This document shows, one piece after another, positions 1 through 5,945 of a stretch of DNA of 10,567 bases (position 1 is its first letter; every line of letters begins with the position of its first letter). The stretch spans positions 1 through 10,567 of the forward strand of contig JALGWK010000031.1 in the NCBI GenBank assembly GCA_025774205.1, given 5' to 3'. Under the pieces are notes generated by a model. The model was given only the letters and a program-made list of their open reading frames with translations, was not told the origin of the DNA and did no database searches. This stretch comes from a bacterium. GTDB lineage: Bacteria; Blakebacterota; Blakebacteria; Blakebacterales; Blakebacteraceae. The translations under genes and the position numbers were made by a program.

Positions 1-475
1 GCTCAACCGTATCCCGCTCCTCGTAATTGGCGGCATAATCTGCCTGCGCCTGCAGGTAGTTGGCCTGGGCTGTCTCCAGGGTCAGCTGGTAATTCTCCTG
101 ATCGAGCTCCATCAGGACCGCCCCTTCCCGGACGAAATCCCCCTCCTTCACCCGGAGCCGGTTCAGGACACCGTTGACCTGGCTGACCACCCCGACCTGT
201 CTCAGTGGCTGGGCCCGCCCCTCGGCGTGGACCGTCTGGATCAGGGTCCCCTCCACCGTGGGAGTGGCCCGCACCGGGATCGGGTCGAGGCCCCGGAAGA
301 GCCCTTCGACCGCCTCAGCCCGGTCTCCGGTATTCGCCTGGGCGGCGCCGGTGGTGGTGCCTTCGGCTTCTTCATCTTTCTCCTTCTGGATCCGGAGATA
401 CACCGCGGTCCCGACTGCTCCGAGGATCACGACGATGAGGAGGAACTTCAGCAATGACTTAGCGCGCAGTGCCAT
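1..475 (-). CDS. HlyD/RND-type efflux periplasmic adaptor (membrane fusion protein), N-terminal part
   Basis: Periplasmic adaptor that would link an inner-membrane transporter to a TolC-type outer-membrane channel. The 158 codons visible run off the left edge, so the C-terminal half is missing. Seen: a basic start (MALRAK) followed by one hydrophobic segment at about residues 8-26, fitting an uncleaved inner-membrane anchor; a polar Glu/Thr/Gly-rich linker (about 31-55); then a beta-rich stretch leading into a biotinyl-lipoyl-like half motif at about 95-126 (GVVSQVNGVLNRLRVKEGD, then GAVLMELD). The Gln/Ala-rich stretch from about 128 (ETAQANYLQAQADY) is the beginning of the alpha-helical hairpin. 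The ATG at 475 has a good ribosome binding site (AGGAAAGGGA at 481-490, spacer of 5). It lies 65 nt beyond the stop that the neighbouring tolC-like gene would have in its repaired frame, so the two are probably co-transcribed. The substrate cannot be told; the transporter is expected left of the window. Confidence 0.9.
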   Translation of the reverse strand, partial: MALRAKSLLKFLLIVVILGAVGTAVYLRIQKEKDEEAEGTTTGAAQANTGDRAEAVEGLFRGLDPIPVRATPTVEGTLIQTVHAEGRAQPLRQVGVVSQVNGVLNRLRVKEGDFVREGAVLMELDQENYQLTLETAQANYLQAQADYAANYEERDTVE

Positions 476-520
476 CGGTATCCCTTTCCTGATTCGGTCT
501 CACTATAGTTAAAGCGAATA

Positions 521-2221
521 TCATGTCCGTTCCGTGTGACTCAGCCGTTCTCCCCGAATGGTACCGGGGGGGTGGTCCGCTGTCTGACCGGCTGGTTCGT
601 TACCCAGTCCCACATGGTGATCTCTTTCAGGTCGGCCTTGGCTATCTCGTAATTGATCAGGGCCTGGAGATGACTTGTCTGGGTCGCTTGTCTGGGTCGT
701 GTTCCAGTCGTCCTGGGCCCGCAGCAGTTCGGTCAGGGTGATGTTCCCCCGTCCGTACTGCTGCTGGCTGATCCGGTAACTCGTCTGGGCGATCTGCATC
801 AGCTCCCCGAGGATCACCAGCTGCTGCATGGCACCCTCAACTGCCCGCACCGTGTTGATCACGGTGACGGCCAGGTCGGCCTCGATCTCGGCGATCCGTC
901 GTTCCTGCTCCTGGATGACGGCGACCTGCCGCTGGACGCGGGAGGCGTTGAGGCCCGAGTCGAAGATCGGCACCGATAGGGTCATCTGGATGTTCGTGAA
1001 GGGAGTTCGATTGTCCGCGTCGAGGGCTTCGGTGAGATGCTTTCCCCAGGAATCCGTGTAACCGAGGCCTCCAAGGGTTGAATTCCCGGTGAGGGCGAAA
1101 GAGCCGTTGAGCGCCAGATTGGGACGGCCGGTGCTCCTGGTCTGTTTCAAGGTGAGCTCGTTCCGTTCCAGCTGGATCTCTTCCTGGTGCACATCGGAGC
1201 GGTTCTCTCTGGCCCGCTCCAGGGCGAGGTCCACATCTACCTCGATCGGTTCGTACTCCAGGGTGGATTCGACCCAGACGACGGTCTCGATGGGGAGGCC
1301 CATGGCCCGGTTGAAGACATACCGGCGACGCTCCAGTTCGACCTTTTCCAATTCCAGGTTGCTCAGGCTCCTGGTGCGCTCCACCCGGAGGGTGAGCACT
1401 CCCACCTCGTTGCTGCGCGCCGACTGGTACTGGCGGCGGCCGGTCGCGAGGTTCAGCTCCGCCTGCTGGAGCCGCTCGGCCTGTATCTCCACCTGCCGCT
1501 GCTGCTGGAAGAGATTGTAGAAATCCTGGCTGACCTGGTTGATCTGATTCAATTCGTTCTCGGTATAACGGAGACGCTCACTCTCGAACGAGATTTCATT
1601 TTCCCGGAGGTTGCCCTTGATCTGGTTGTACTGGAAGAGGGGCTGATTGAAACCGATGGCAGCGTAGGGCTGCATTGACCGGTTCTTCGACTGCAGGTCG
1701 TTGGGTAGATCCCGGATCCCCTGGTAGCCGCTCATCTGGAGGGCGACCCACACCGTCCCGTCGGTGATGAGGGGCTGGATGGCCTGAAGGCTCAGATCAG
1801 CGGAGATGGAGTTATTCCGCATATAGACCAGTTCCGGAGGCACTCCGATCAGGTCCGCATTGATCCGCTGATCGATGGTCGGCAGACCATTCGATCTGAG
1901 ACTGACGCTGGTCCGGAGACTCCGGCGGGCCGACTCCAGATAATAGGCCGTCTGCAGGTGCCTCTGCTGCAGCACGAAGATCCCGAACGATCTGTCGAGG
2001 GCGATGTCGATGGCGCCCGGCAAGCCGATGATGAGGTCGGCCTCCTCCCGGGTTGGCACGACCACCTCCGCCTGCTCTTCCTGCTGTTGGAATAGTGACA
2101 GCCGTGCGGCAGCGTCTGCTGTTGATGGAATACCGGCAACTACGGTCACCAGCAACGCAAGGGGCAGGAACCGGACCGCTCCCCCCGGGAAGCGGTCTTG
2201 AAGCGAAGAGACATTCCGCAC
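521..2221 (-). CDS. TolC-family outer-membrane efflux protein (paralogue 1), C-terminus frameshifted by a 13-bp tandem duplication
   Basis: Outer-membrane/periplasmic channel of a tripartite efflux or type I secretion system. As it stands the frame encodes 566 residues. It has a signal peptide (hydrophobic core at about residues 17-30, probable cut after the Ala run near 36-39) and two long alpha-helical repeats typical of the OEP family. Shared landmarks with the neighbouring paralogue are AIDIAL, YLESARR, QPLFQYN, FNRAMGLP, HLTEA, LSVPIFD and LTELLRAQ. The GTG start at 2219-2221 is chosen because AAGGAGT lies 6 nt upstream and the signal peptide follows at once. After residue 512 (NTTQTS) homology stops. 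An exact 13-bp tandem duplication at 674-699 shifts the frame, adding a 54-residue Pro/Arg/Asp-rich tail. Deleting one copy gives a 555-residue protein ending in HLQALINYEIAKADLKEIT and so on to a TGA at 541-543, collinear with paralogue 2. The last helix of the second repeat is lost, so the product may not fold. It may be a pseudogene, a phase-variable OFF state or an assembly error. Confidence 0.88.
   Translation of the reverse strand: MRNVSSLQDRFPGGAVRFLPLALLVTVVAGIPSTADAAARLSLFQQQEEQAEVVVPTREEADLIIGLPGAIDIALDRSFGIFVLQQRHLQTAYYLESARRSLRTSVSLRSNGLPTIDQRINADLIGVPPELVYMRNNSISADLSLQAIQPLITDGTVWVALQMSGYQGIRDLPNDLQSKNRSMQPYAAIGFNQPLFQYNQIKGNLRENEISFESERLRYTENELNQINQVSQDFYNLFQQQRQVEIQAERLQQAELNLATGRRQYQSARSNEVGVLTLRVERTRSLSNLELEKVELERRRYVFNRAMGLPIETVVWVESTLEYEPIEVDVDLALERARENRSDVHQEEIQLERNELTLKQTRSTGRPNLALNGSFALTGNSTLGGLGYTDSWGKHLTEALDADNRTPFTNIQMTLSVPIFDSGLNASRVQRQVAVIQEQERRIAEIEADLAVTVINTVRAVEGAMQQLVILGELMQIAQTSYRISQQQYGRGNITLTELLRAQDDWNTTQTSDPDKSSPGPDQLRDSQGRPERDHHVGLGNEPAGQTADHPPGTIRGERLSHTERT
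674..699. repeat. Exact 13-bp tandem duplication (two copies of CTTGTCTGGGTCG)
   Basis: Copy 1 is 674-686 and copy 2 is 687-699, identical and directly adjacent. The unit length is not a multiple of three, so the duplication shifts the reading frame of the minus-strand TolC-like gene. The equivalent place in the neighbouring paralogue (NNTQT followed by AFLSAL) has a single copy of the corresponding codons. The two-copy state is therefore probably derived. Tandem repeats of this kind can expand or contract by replication slippage. Confidence 0.95.
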
Positions 2222-2227
2222 GGGAAT

Positions 2228-2234
2228 ACTCCTT
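2228..2234 (-). promoter_or_regulatory. Ribosome binding site deciding the GTG start of TolC paralogue 1
   Basis: On the minus strand AAGGAGT lies 6 nt before the GTG at 2221. No ATG is placed as well, and the codons after this GTG encode a signal peptide, so the site fixes the start. Confidence 0.8.
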
Positions 2235-2241
2235 ATATGTT

Positions 2242-2255
2242 GCCCGGCGCCGGGC
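2242..2255. repeat. 14-bp perfect palindrome GCCCGGCGCCGGGC
   Basis: A self-complementary sequence of only G and C, 7 nt upstream of the ribosome binding site of TolC paralogue 1. It could fold as a short stem in the mRNA leader or be a dyad binding site; no function is shown by the sequence. Confidence 0.6.
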
Positions 2256-2288
2256 GCCGGCGTGAGACACTCGACCGATTCTGTCAGC

Positions 2289-2326
2289 CGATCAGGAGCG
2301 CTGTCCGGAACAGACGTTCCTGATCG
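2289..2326 (-). terminator. Long intercistronic hairpin between the two tolC-like genes (possible attenuator or terminator)
   Basis: The arms CGATCAGGA (2289-2297) and TCCTGATCG (2318-2326) are perfectly complementary. Further inside, CTGT (2301-2304) pairs with ACAG (2310-2313), leaving a 5-nt loop, a single-base bulge and one weak pair, for about 15 bp in all. It begins 12 nt after the stop of paralogue 2 on the minus strand. No T-run follows in the direction of transcription, so a classical intrinsic terminator is not supported. Partial termination, mRNA 3'-end protection or differential expression of the two genes would all fit. Confidence 0.45.
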
Positions 2327-2338
2327 TCAACGGTTACT

Positions 2339-4003
2339 TCAAATTCCCCCGCCTCTGGTGAACGCAGTCGGAGGCGTGGTCCGGCGTGTCACCGCCTGAT
2401 CCGTCTCCCAGTCCCAGAGAGTGATTTCCTTCAGGCTCGCCTTGGCCCGCTCGTAACCGATGAGCGCGCTCAGGAAGGCGGTCTGGGTGTTGTTGTACTG
2501 AGTCTGTGACCGGAGCAGATCGGTGATGGTGATCTCACCCCGATCGAACCGGGTCCGGTCGATCTCGTAGGTACGCTCGGAAATTACCTGGTTCTGCACC
2601 TGGATCTCCATGCTCCGCTTGGCGGCCTCAACAGATCGTACGCGGTTGATGACGTCTCTTTTCAGGTTCTCTTCGGTCTCGGTCATCCTGCGTTGGGCTG
2701 TCGCCAGACTCACCATCGACCGCTCGACGCTGAGCCGGTTGCGTCCCCAGTCGAAGATGGGGATCGAGAGGGTCAGGGAGACATTCGTGTTGTTGTTACT
2801 GTTGTCTCCGTTGAAGGCTTCCGTGAGGTGGTCCCGCCACGAATCGTCGATTCCCAGGTCACTCAGGGTCGAGGTTCCGGTGATGTCATAGCCGGCGTTG
2901 ATCTGCAGGTCGGGGCGCCCCCGGCTCCTGGTCTGGGCGAGGCTCATCTCCGACTGCTCGATGCTGATCTCCTGCAGTCGGATGTCAGCGCGGTTCTGGA
3001 AGGCGAGTTCCAGGGCCCGGTCCATGTCGACCTCGATCGGACGGTACTCTTCGCTGGCATCCACCCAGATCTCAGTCTCCAGGGGGAGCCCCATCGCCCG
3101 GTTGAAGGTGAACTGCTGCTGCTCGTGGGCGTTCTTCTGCTGCTCGAGCGCGTCGAGGTCATTGGCCCAGTTCACCTCGAGGCTCATCTTCTCCACCTCG
3201 GCTATCAGCCCGGCGGAGTATTTGCGCTGACCTGTATTGTAGTTGGTCTCGCTCAACTGGAACGACTTGCCCAGGTTCTCCAGTCGTTTCTGAGCCTGGA
3301 AGAGGGCGTAGAACTGGTTCGTGATCATGTTGATCTGGCCAAGTTCGCTCTCGGTGTAGGTCCGGTCGAGTTGTTCGAAATTCAGCTCGGCGTTCCTGAG
3401 CGAAGCCTTGATGTCGTTATACTGAAAGAGCGGCTGGGTGAAGTTGATCCCCACGTTGGGCTGGATCGACCGGTTCTCAACCGGCTCGCGACCGCCCGAG
3501 AGTTCGTTGAACGACTGGTTTCCGCTCAAGCGGGCACTCAGTGAAATCGACCCGTTGGTGATCAGCGGCTGGCTGACACTGATCCTGCCGTTGAAGTTGG
3601 TCCGTCCCGATCTCAGGTAGTTGATCTCCTGCTGGCCGGTATCGGGATTGTAATAGAAGGTCGGACTGATCCCCTCGCTGATGCTGGGGATGGTGCTGCT
3701 GAAGTCGATCCGCGTCTTCAGCTGCCGCCTGGCCGACTCCAGGCTGTAGGCGCTTGACAGGTAGCTCTGCTTCAGCTGGAAGACGCTGAATGACTCTTCA
3801 AGGGCAATATCGATTGCCTCGTTGAGGGAGAGCACCAGTTCGGCGTCAGCCCGGGTGAAGAGGTCGAGCTCGGTGGTCACGATCTCCTCCTGCTCCTGTG
3901 TCCCCGTCTGGGCAGTGGCCGTGACAAGGGGAAGCATGAGCAGGAGAACGGCAGACAGGGCTCCGGAGGCCTTCAGTCTGATGTTCGTGTAGAATGACAT
4001 CAC
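2339..4003 (-). CDS. TolC-family outer-membrane efflux protein (paralogue 2), intact
   Basis: Outer-membrane channel component of a tripartite efflux or type I secretion system, expected to trimerise and dock onto a periplasmic adaptor such as the one at 1-475. It encodes 554 residues (553 from the second codon). The signal peptide has a hydrophobic core at about residues 13-29 and a likely cut near ATA|Q at 30-32; there is no lipobox. The two OEP repeats are visible, with AIDIALEESF and YSLESARRQ in the first helix, QPLITNG and QPLFQYND in the strand region of repeat 1, FNRAMGLPLET before repeat 2, and SLTLSIPIFDWG plus ITDLLRSQTQYNNTQT near the end. The start is either GTG 4003 or ATG 4000, both served by AAAGGAA at 4009-4015 with spacers of 5 or 8. 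It is the first gene of the leftward cluster and the probable parent or sister of paralogue 1 by tandem duplication. The C-terminus (residues after 505) is collinear with the repaired frame of paralogue 1. Confidence 0.95.
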   Translation of the reverse strand: MMSFYTNIRLKASGALSAVLLLMLPLVTATAQTGTQEQEEIVTTELDLFTRADAELVLSLNEAIDIALEESFSVFQLKQSYLSSAYSLESARRQLKTRIDFSSTIPSISEGISPTFYYNPDTGQQEINYLRSGRTNFNGRISVSQPLITNGSISLSARLSGNQSFNELSGGREPVENRSIQPNVGINFTQPLFQYNDIKASLRNAELNFEQLDRTYTESELGQINMITNQFYALFQAQKRLENLGKSFQLSETNYNTGQRKYSAGLIAEVEKMSLEVNWANDLDALEQQKNAHEQQQFTFNRAMGLPLETEIWVDASEEYRPIEVDMDRALELAFQNRADIRLQEISIEQSEMSLAQTRSRGRPDLQINAGYDITGTSTLSDLGIDDSWRDHLTEAFNGDNSNNNTNVSLTLSIPIFDWGRNRLSVERSMVSLATAQRRMTETEENLKRDVINRVRSVEAAKRSMEIQVQNQVISERTYEIDRTRFDRGEITITDLLRSQTQYNNTQTAFLSALIGYERAKASLKEITLWDWETDQAVTRRTTPPTAFTRGGGI

Positions 4004-4044
4004 GGTAGTTCCTTTCGACTGGATTGGATCGTTGGTCAGATCGA

Positions 4045-4065
4045 GTGTCTCACCCAGTTAGACAC
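4045..4065. repeat. Inverted repeat GTGTCT-N9-AGACAC
   Basis: Perfect 6-bp arms around a 9-nt spacer, 42 nt upstream of the GTG start of TolC paralogue 2. It sits between a TATACA-like word and the ribosome binding site. The size suits a dimeric repressor operator or a small leader hairpin; which one cannot be told. Confidence 0.4.
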
Positions 4066-4400
4066 CTGTATAAGCCAGAACCTTTGGAAACATTTCTCAT
4101 TTCTATACTCTGGTTCCTTATGGAGTGTTCCAACTGAAACATCCATCACTGACCGGTCTCCGGAGCCTCCTTCATAGATAGACAACGAGCCTGCTCCGGT
4201 TCCGGTTCAGTGAAAGTTCTGTTTTCAGACGGTTAAAGAAGAGCCGTGGATACGACTTTCTCTCCGGCGGCATGCCGGGGCCGGAAGATAGGACTTGTAT
4301 ATCGGACCGCCCGGTATTAAATGGACAGCGGGGCTCGGCAGAACCCCCTCATCCGACATCCAGTGCGAGCCTGAGGCGGCGCCTGTCGCCACGGAAAAAC

Positions 4401-4405
4401 AGGGA
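4401..4405 (+). promoter_or_regulatory. Ribosome binding site deciding the nuoA start
   Basis: AGGGA with a 6-nt spacer to the ATG at 4412. It supports starting NuoA there rather than at the upstream in-frame ATG at 4295, whose extra 39 residues are Pro/Gly-rich and not membrane-like. Confidence 0.75.
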
Positions 4406-4411
4406 CAGCAT

Positions 4412-4768
4412 ATGAGTCATGATCTGATCGTCCTGGGCCTTCTCCTTCTCTTCAGCCTGCTCCTTGGTGCCTTCCTGCTCGTCATACCCCGTCTGTTCGG
4501 CGCCCGTTCCTCACAGGCGGGACTGCTCGACGTTTTCGAGTGCGGGGTACCTCTGCTGGACGGTACCCAGCGACGGATGCAGGTCAGGTTCTACGTTATT
4601 GCCATTGTCTTCATCGTCTTCGACGTGGAGGCGGTTTTCCTCTTCCCCTGGGCGGTTCTCTTCAAGCGCCTCGGGATGTTCGGCTTTATCGAGATGCTCT
4701 TCTTCCTCACCGTGCTGGCGTTGGGTCTGATCTACGTCTGGCGGAAGGGTGGCCTGGAATGGGATTGA
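4412..4768 (+). CDS. nuoA: NADH-quinone oxidoreductase subunit A
   Basis: Membrane subunit of respiratory complex I that helps anchor the hydrophilic arm beside the quinone cavity. It has 118 residues, the usual size. Three hydrophobic helices are visible at about 5-27, 60-82 and 89-110. The family signature sits between and within the first two: FECGVP (42-47, with conserved Cys44) on the TM1-TM2 loop, then [23 protein letters not shown] (58-80), carrying the conserved acidic pair Asp71 and Glu73. The C-terminus reads [11 protein letters not shown], as in typical family members. ATG 4412 is chosen for its ribosome binding site and for agreement with family length. First gene of the nuo operon; its last 10 nt overlap the start of nuoB. 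Confidence 0.97.
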   Translation: MSHDLIVLGLLLLFSLLLGAFLLVIPRLFGARSSQAGLLDVFECGVPLLDGTQRRMQVRFYVIAIVFIVFDVEAVFLFPWAVLFKRLGMFGFIEMLFFLTVLALGLIYVWRKGGLEWD

Positions 4769-5337
4769 TCGGACAGCCCACGGACAACGTCCTGCTGGGC
4801 AAACTCAACGACCTCATCGCCTGGGGGCGCAAGTACAGCCTCTGGCCCACACCGTTCGCGACCGCCTGCTGCGGAATCGAATACATGTCGGTCATGACCG
4901 CCCGGAACGACCTCGGCCGGTTCGGCGCCGAACGCCAGTCGTTCAGCCCGAGGCAGGCCGACCTGATGATCGTCATCGGTACGATCTGCCTGAAGGCCCG
5001 ACCGGTGCTCCTGAAAGTCTGGGAGCAGATGCCCGAGCCGAAGTGGTGCATCTCGATGGGCGCCTGCGCTTCATCGGGCGGCATGTTCGACGTCTACAGT
5101 GTCTGCCAGGGGGTTGATGAGTTCATTCCGGTAGATGTCTTCATTCCCGGATGCCCCCCCCGCCCCGAGATGTTCCTCCACGCGCTGGTGCTCCTGCAGG
5201 AGCAGATCCAGGGCAAACAGGGGGTGGCCCATGAGCGGCGGATGTTCATCCGTCGCGAGGTCCAGCAGGGTGTGAATGCGGAATGGCAGTCAAAGCAGGC
5301 CGAAGAGATCGTCCGGCAGCAGCAGGGACAGGCATGA
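4759..5337 (+). CDS. nuoB: NADH-quinone oxidoreductase subunit B (PSST-type, cluster N2)
   Basis: Carries the terminal [4Fe-4S] cluster N2 that passes electrons to quinone at the NuoB/NuoD interface. It has 192 residues. The N2 ligands are all present: the adjacent pair Cys37-Cys38 (ACCGIEYM), Cys103 in [10 protein letters not shown], and Cys132 in [26 protein letters not shown] (54-70) and [17 protein letters not shown] (112-128) are typical. The [11 protein letters not shown] wording and the C-terminal extension (about 150-192) resemble the E. coli-like branch rather than the mitochondrial one. Further cysteines at 77, 97 and 116 are not known ligands. The frame is open further upstream, but ATG 4759 starts the conserved sequence and has GGAAGGG in front. 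It overlaps nuoA by 10 nt and nuoC by 4 nt, implying coupled translation. Confidence 0.97.
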   Translation: MGLIGQPTDNVLLGKLNDLIAWGRKYSLWPTPFATACCGIEYMSVMTARNDLGRFGAERQSFSPRQADLMIVIGTICLKARPVLLKVWEQMPEPKWCISMGACASSGGMFDVYSVCQGVDEFIPVDVFIPGCPPRPEMFLHALVLLQEQIQGKQGVAHERRMFIRREVQQGVNAEWQSKQAEEIVRQQQGQA

Positions 5338-5936
5338 TGAGTGAGACCTATCTGAACACGGTAGCGGGAAGGCCGGAGCGGACAGCGCTCGACTGGGAGC
5401 AGAAGGTGATCGACGCGGTTGTAGCCGCGCTCGATGACAGCCTGCTCGACGTGAGACTCGACCCGGTCCTGCCCCACTTCCTGATCGAGCCCGCCCGCAT
5501 CATCGATATCGCTGAAACCCTTCGTGAGGTGGGTGACGGAGTCGGGTTCCCCATCCTGCTCGACCTCACCGCCGTCGACTACTCCGAGCATCCCGACGAC
5601 CACCCGGAGCGCTTCGCGATCGTCTGGCATTTCCTCGACCGCGAGCACGGCCGTCGCGTTCGGGTGAAGGGTTATGTGGCGGACGGGCAGACGGTACCGA
5701 CCCTCTCCGCAACACACCCTGCCGCGAACTGGGCCGAGCGGGAGGTCTGGGACTTGATGGGGATCGCGTTCGAGGGACATCCGAACATGACCCGGATCGT
5801 GATGCCTCTCGATTATGAGGGACACCCCCAGCGCAAGGATTTCCCGATCGAGGGACCGGAGCGCGCCAAGAATGTCAGGGGCGAACTGCAGGGCAACAAG
5901 CACCTGACCTCCTGGAAGGAACTCCATGATCTGTAG
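5334..5936 (+). CDS. nuoC: NADH-quinone oxidoreductase subunit C (30 kDa family)
   Basis: Structural subunit of the connecting module, with no cofactor, packing against NuoB and NuoD. It has 200 residues, the normal size for an unfused NuoC. The 30-kDa signature lies at about 135-171: [17 protein letters not shown], then [18 protein letters not shown]. The N-terminal alpha/beta part (about 20-130) is weakly conserved, as is usual; LLDLTAVDY (75-83) is recognisable. Two adjacent ATG codons at 5334 and 5337 are possible starts. AGGGA lies 5 or 8 nt before them, and either gives an overlap with the nuoB stop. The TAG stop is itself part of the nuoD ribosome binding site. The gene is separate from nuoD, unlike the fused nuoCD of E. 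coli. Confidence 0.96.
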   Translation: MMSETYLNTVAGRPERTALDWEQKVIDAVVAALDDSLLDVRLDPVLPHFLIEPARIIDIAETLREVGDGVGFPILLDLTAVDYSEHPDDHPERFAIVWHFLDREHGRRVRVKGYVADGQTVPTLSATHPAANWAEREVWDLMGIAFEGHPNMTRIVMPLDYEGHPQRKDFPIEGPERAKNVRGELQGNKHLTSWKELHDL

Positions 5937-5939
5937 GAG
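5935..5939 (+). promoter_or_regulatory. nuoD ribosome binding site overlapping the nuoC stop codon
   Basis: AGGAG includes the last two bases of the nuoC TAG and lies 6 nt before the GTG at 5946. It supports this GTG, rather than a later ATG, as the start of NuoD, and suggests re-initiation by ribosomes finishing nuoC. Confidence 0.75.
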
Positions 5940-5945
5940 CGTGTC

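Larger units (their letters stand above)
4004..4411. promoter_or_regulatory. Divergent intergenic region between the efflux cluster and the nuo operon
   Basis: About 400 bp without a gene, richer in A+T than the coding sequence around it, especially 4060-4140 and 4205-4255. It must carry promoters and leaders for the leftward tolC-like genes and probably for rightward nuoA. Possible -10-like words are TATACT (4104-4109, plus strand), TATACA (minus strand, about 4068-4073) and TATTAA (about 4314-4319, plus strand). None has a well-spaced -35 partner, so I do not call a promoter. It also holds an inverted repeat (4045-4065), the palindrome CGGCATGCCG (4268-4277) and a short tandem TCCGGT doublet near 4195-4206. 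A reading frame extends upstream of nuoA from 4295 but does not look like family sequence. Confidence 0.5.

Noticed and set aside
566-572. Run of seven G (plus strand) near the end of TolC paralogue 1 as a second phase-variation site
   Set aside because: The tract fits the repaired frame (Thr-Thr-Pro-Pro) without correction and seven bases is short for a contingency tract.
2693-3544. A 283-codon plus-strand frame opposite TolC paralogue 2
   Set aside because: Shadow of a well-supported gene; the product is a Val/Leu/Glu-rich string without family features.
4104-4109. TATACT as the -10 box of a nuo promoter
   Set aside because: No -35-like hexamer lies 16-18 nt upstream and it is about 300 nt from nuoA, so it is mentioned only as a candidate word.
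4295-4411. 39-residue N-terminal extension of NuoA
   Set aside because: It lacks family similarity and would put a polar Pro/Gly-rich stretch before TM1. The ATG at 4412 has its own ribosome binding site and gives the usual length.
4540-4758. 73-residue N-terminal extension of NuoB reading through nuoA
   Set aside because: It is the out-of-frame reading of nuoA. Conserved NuoB sequence begins at ATG 4759.
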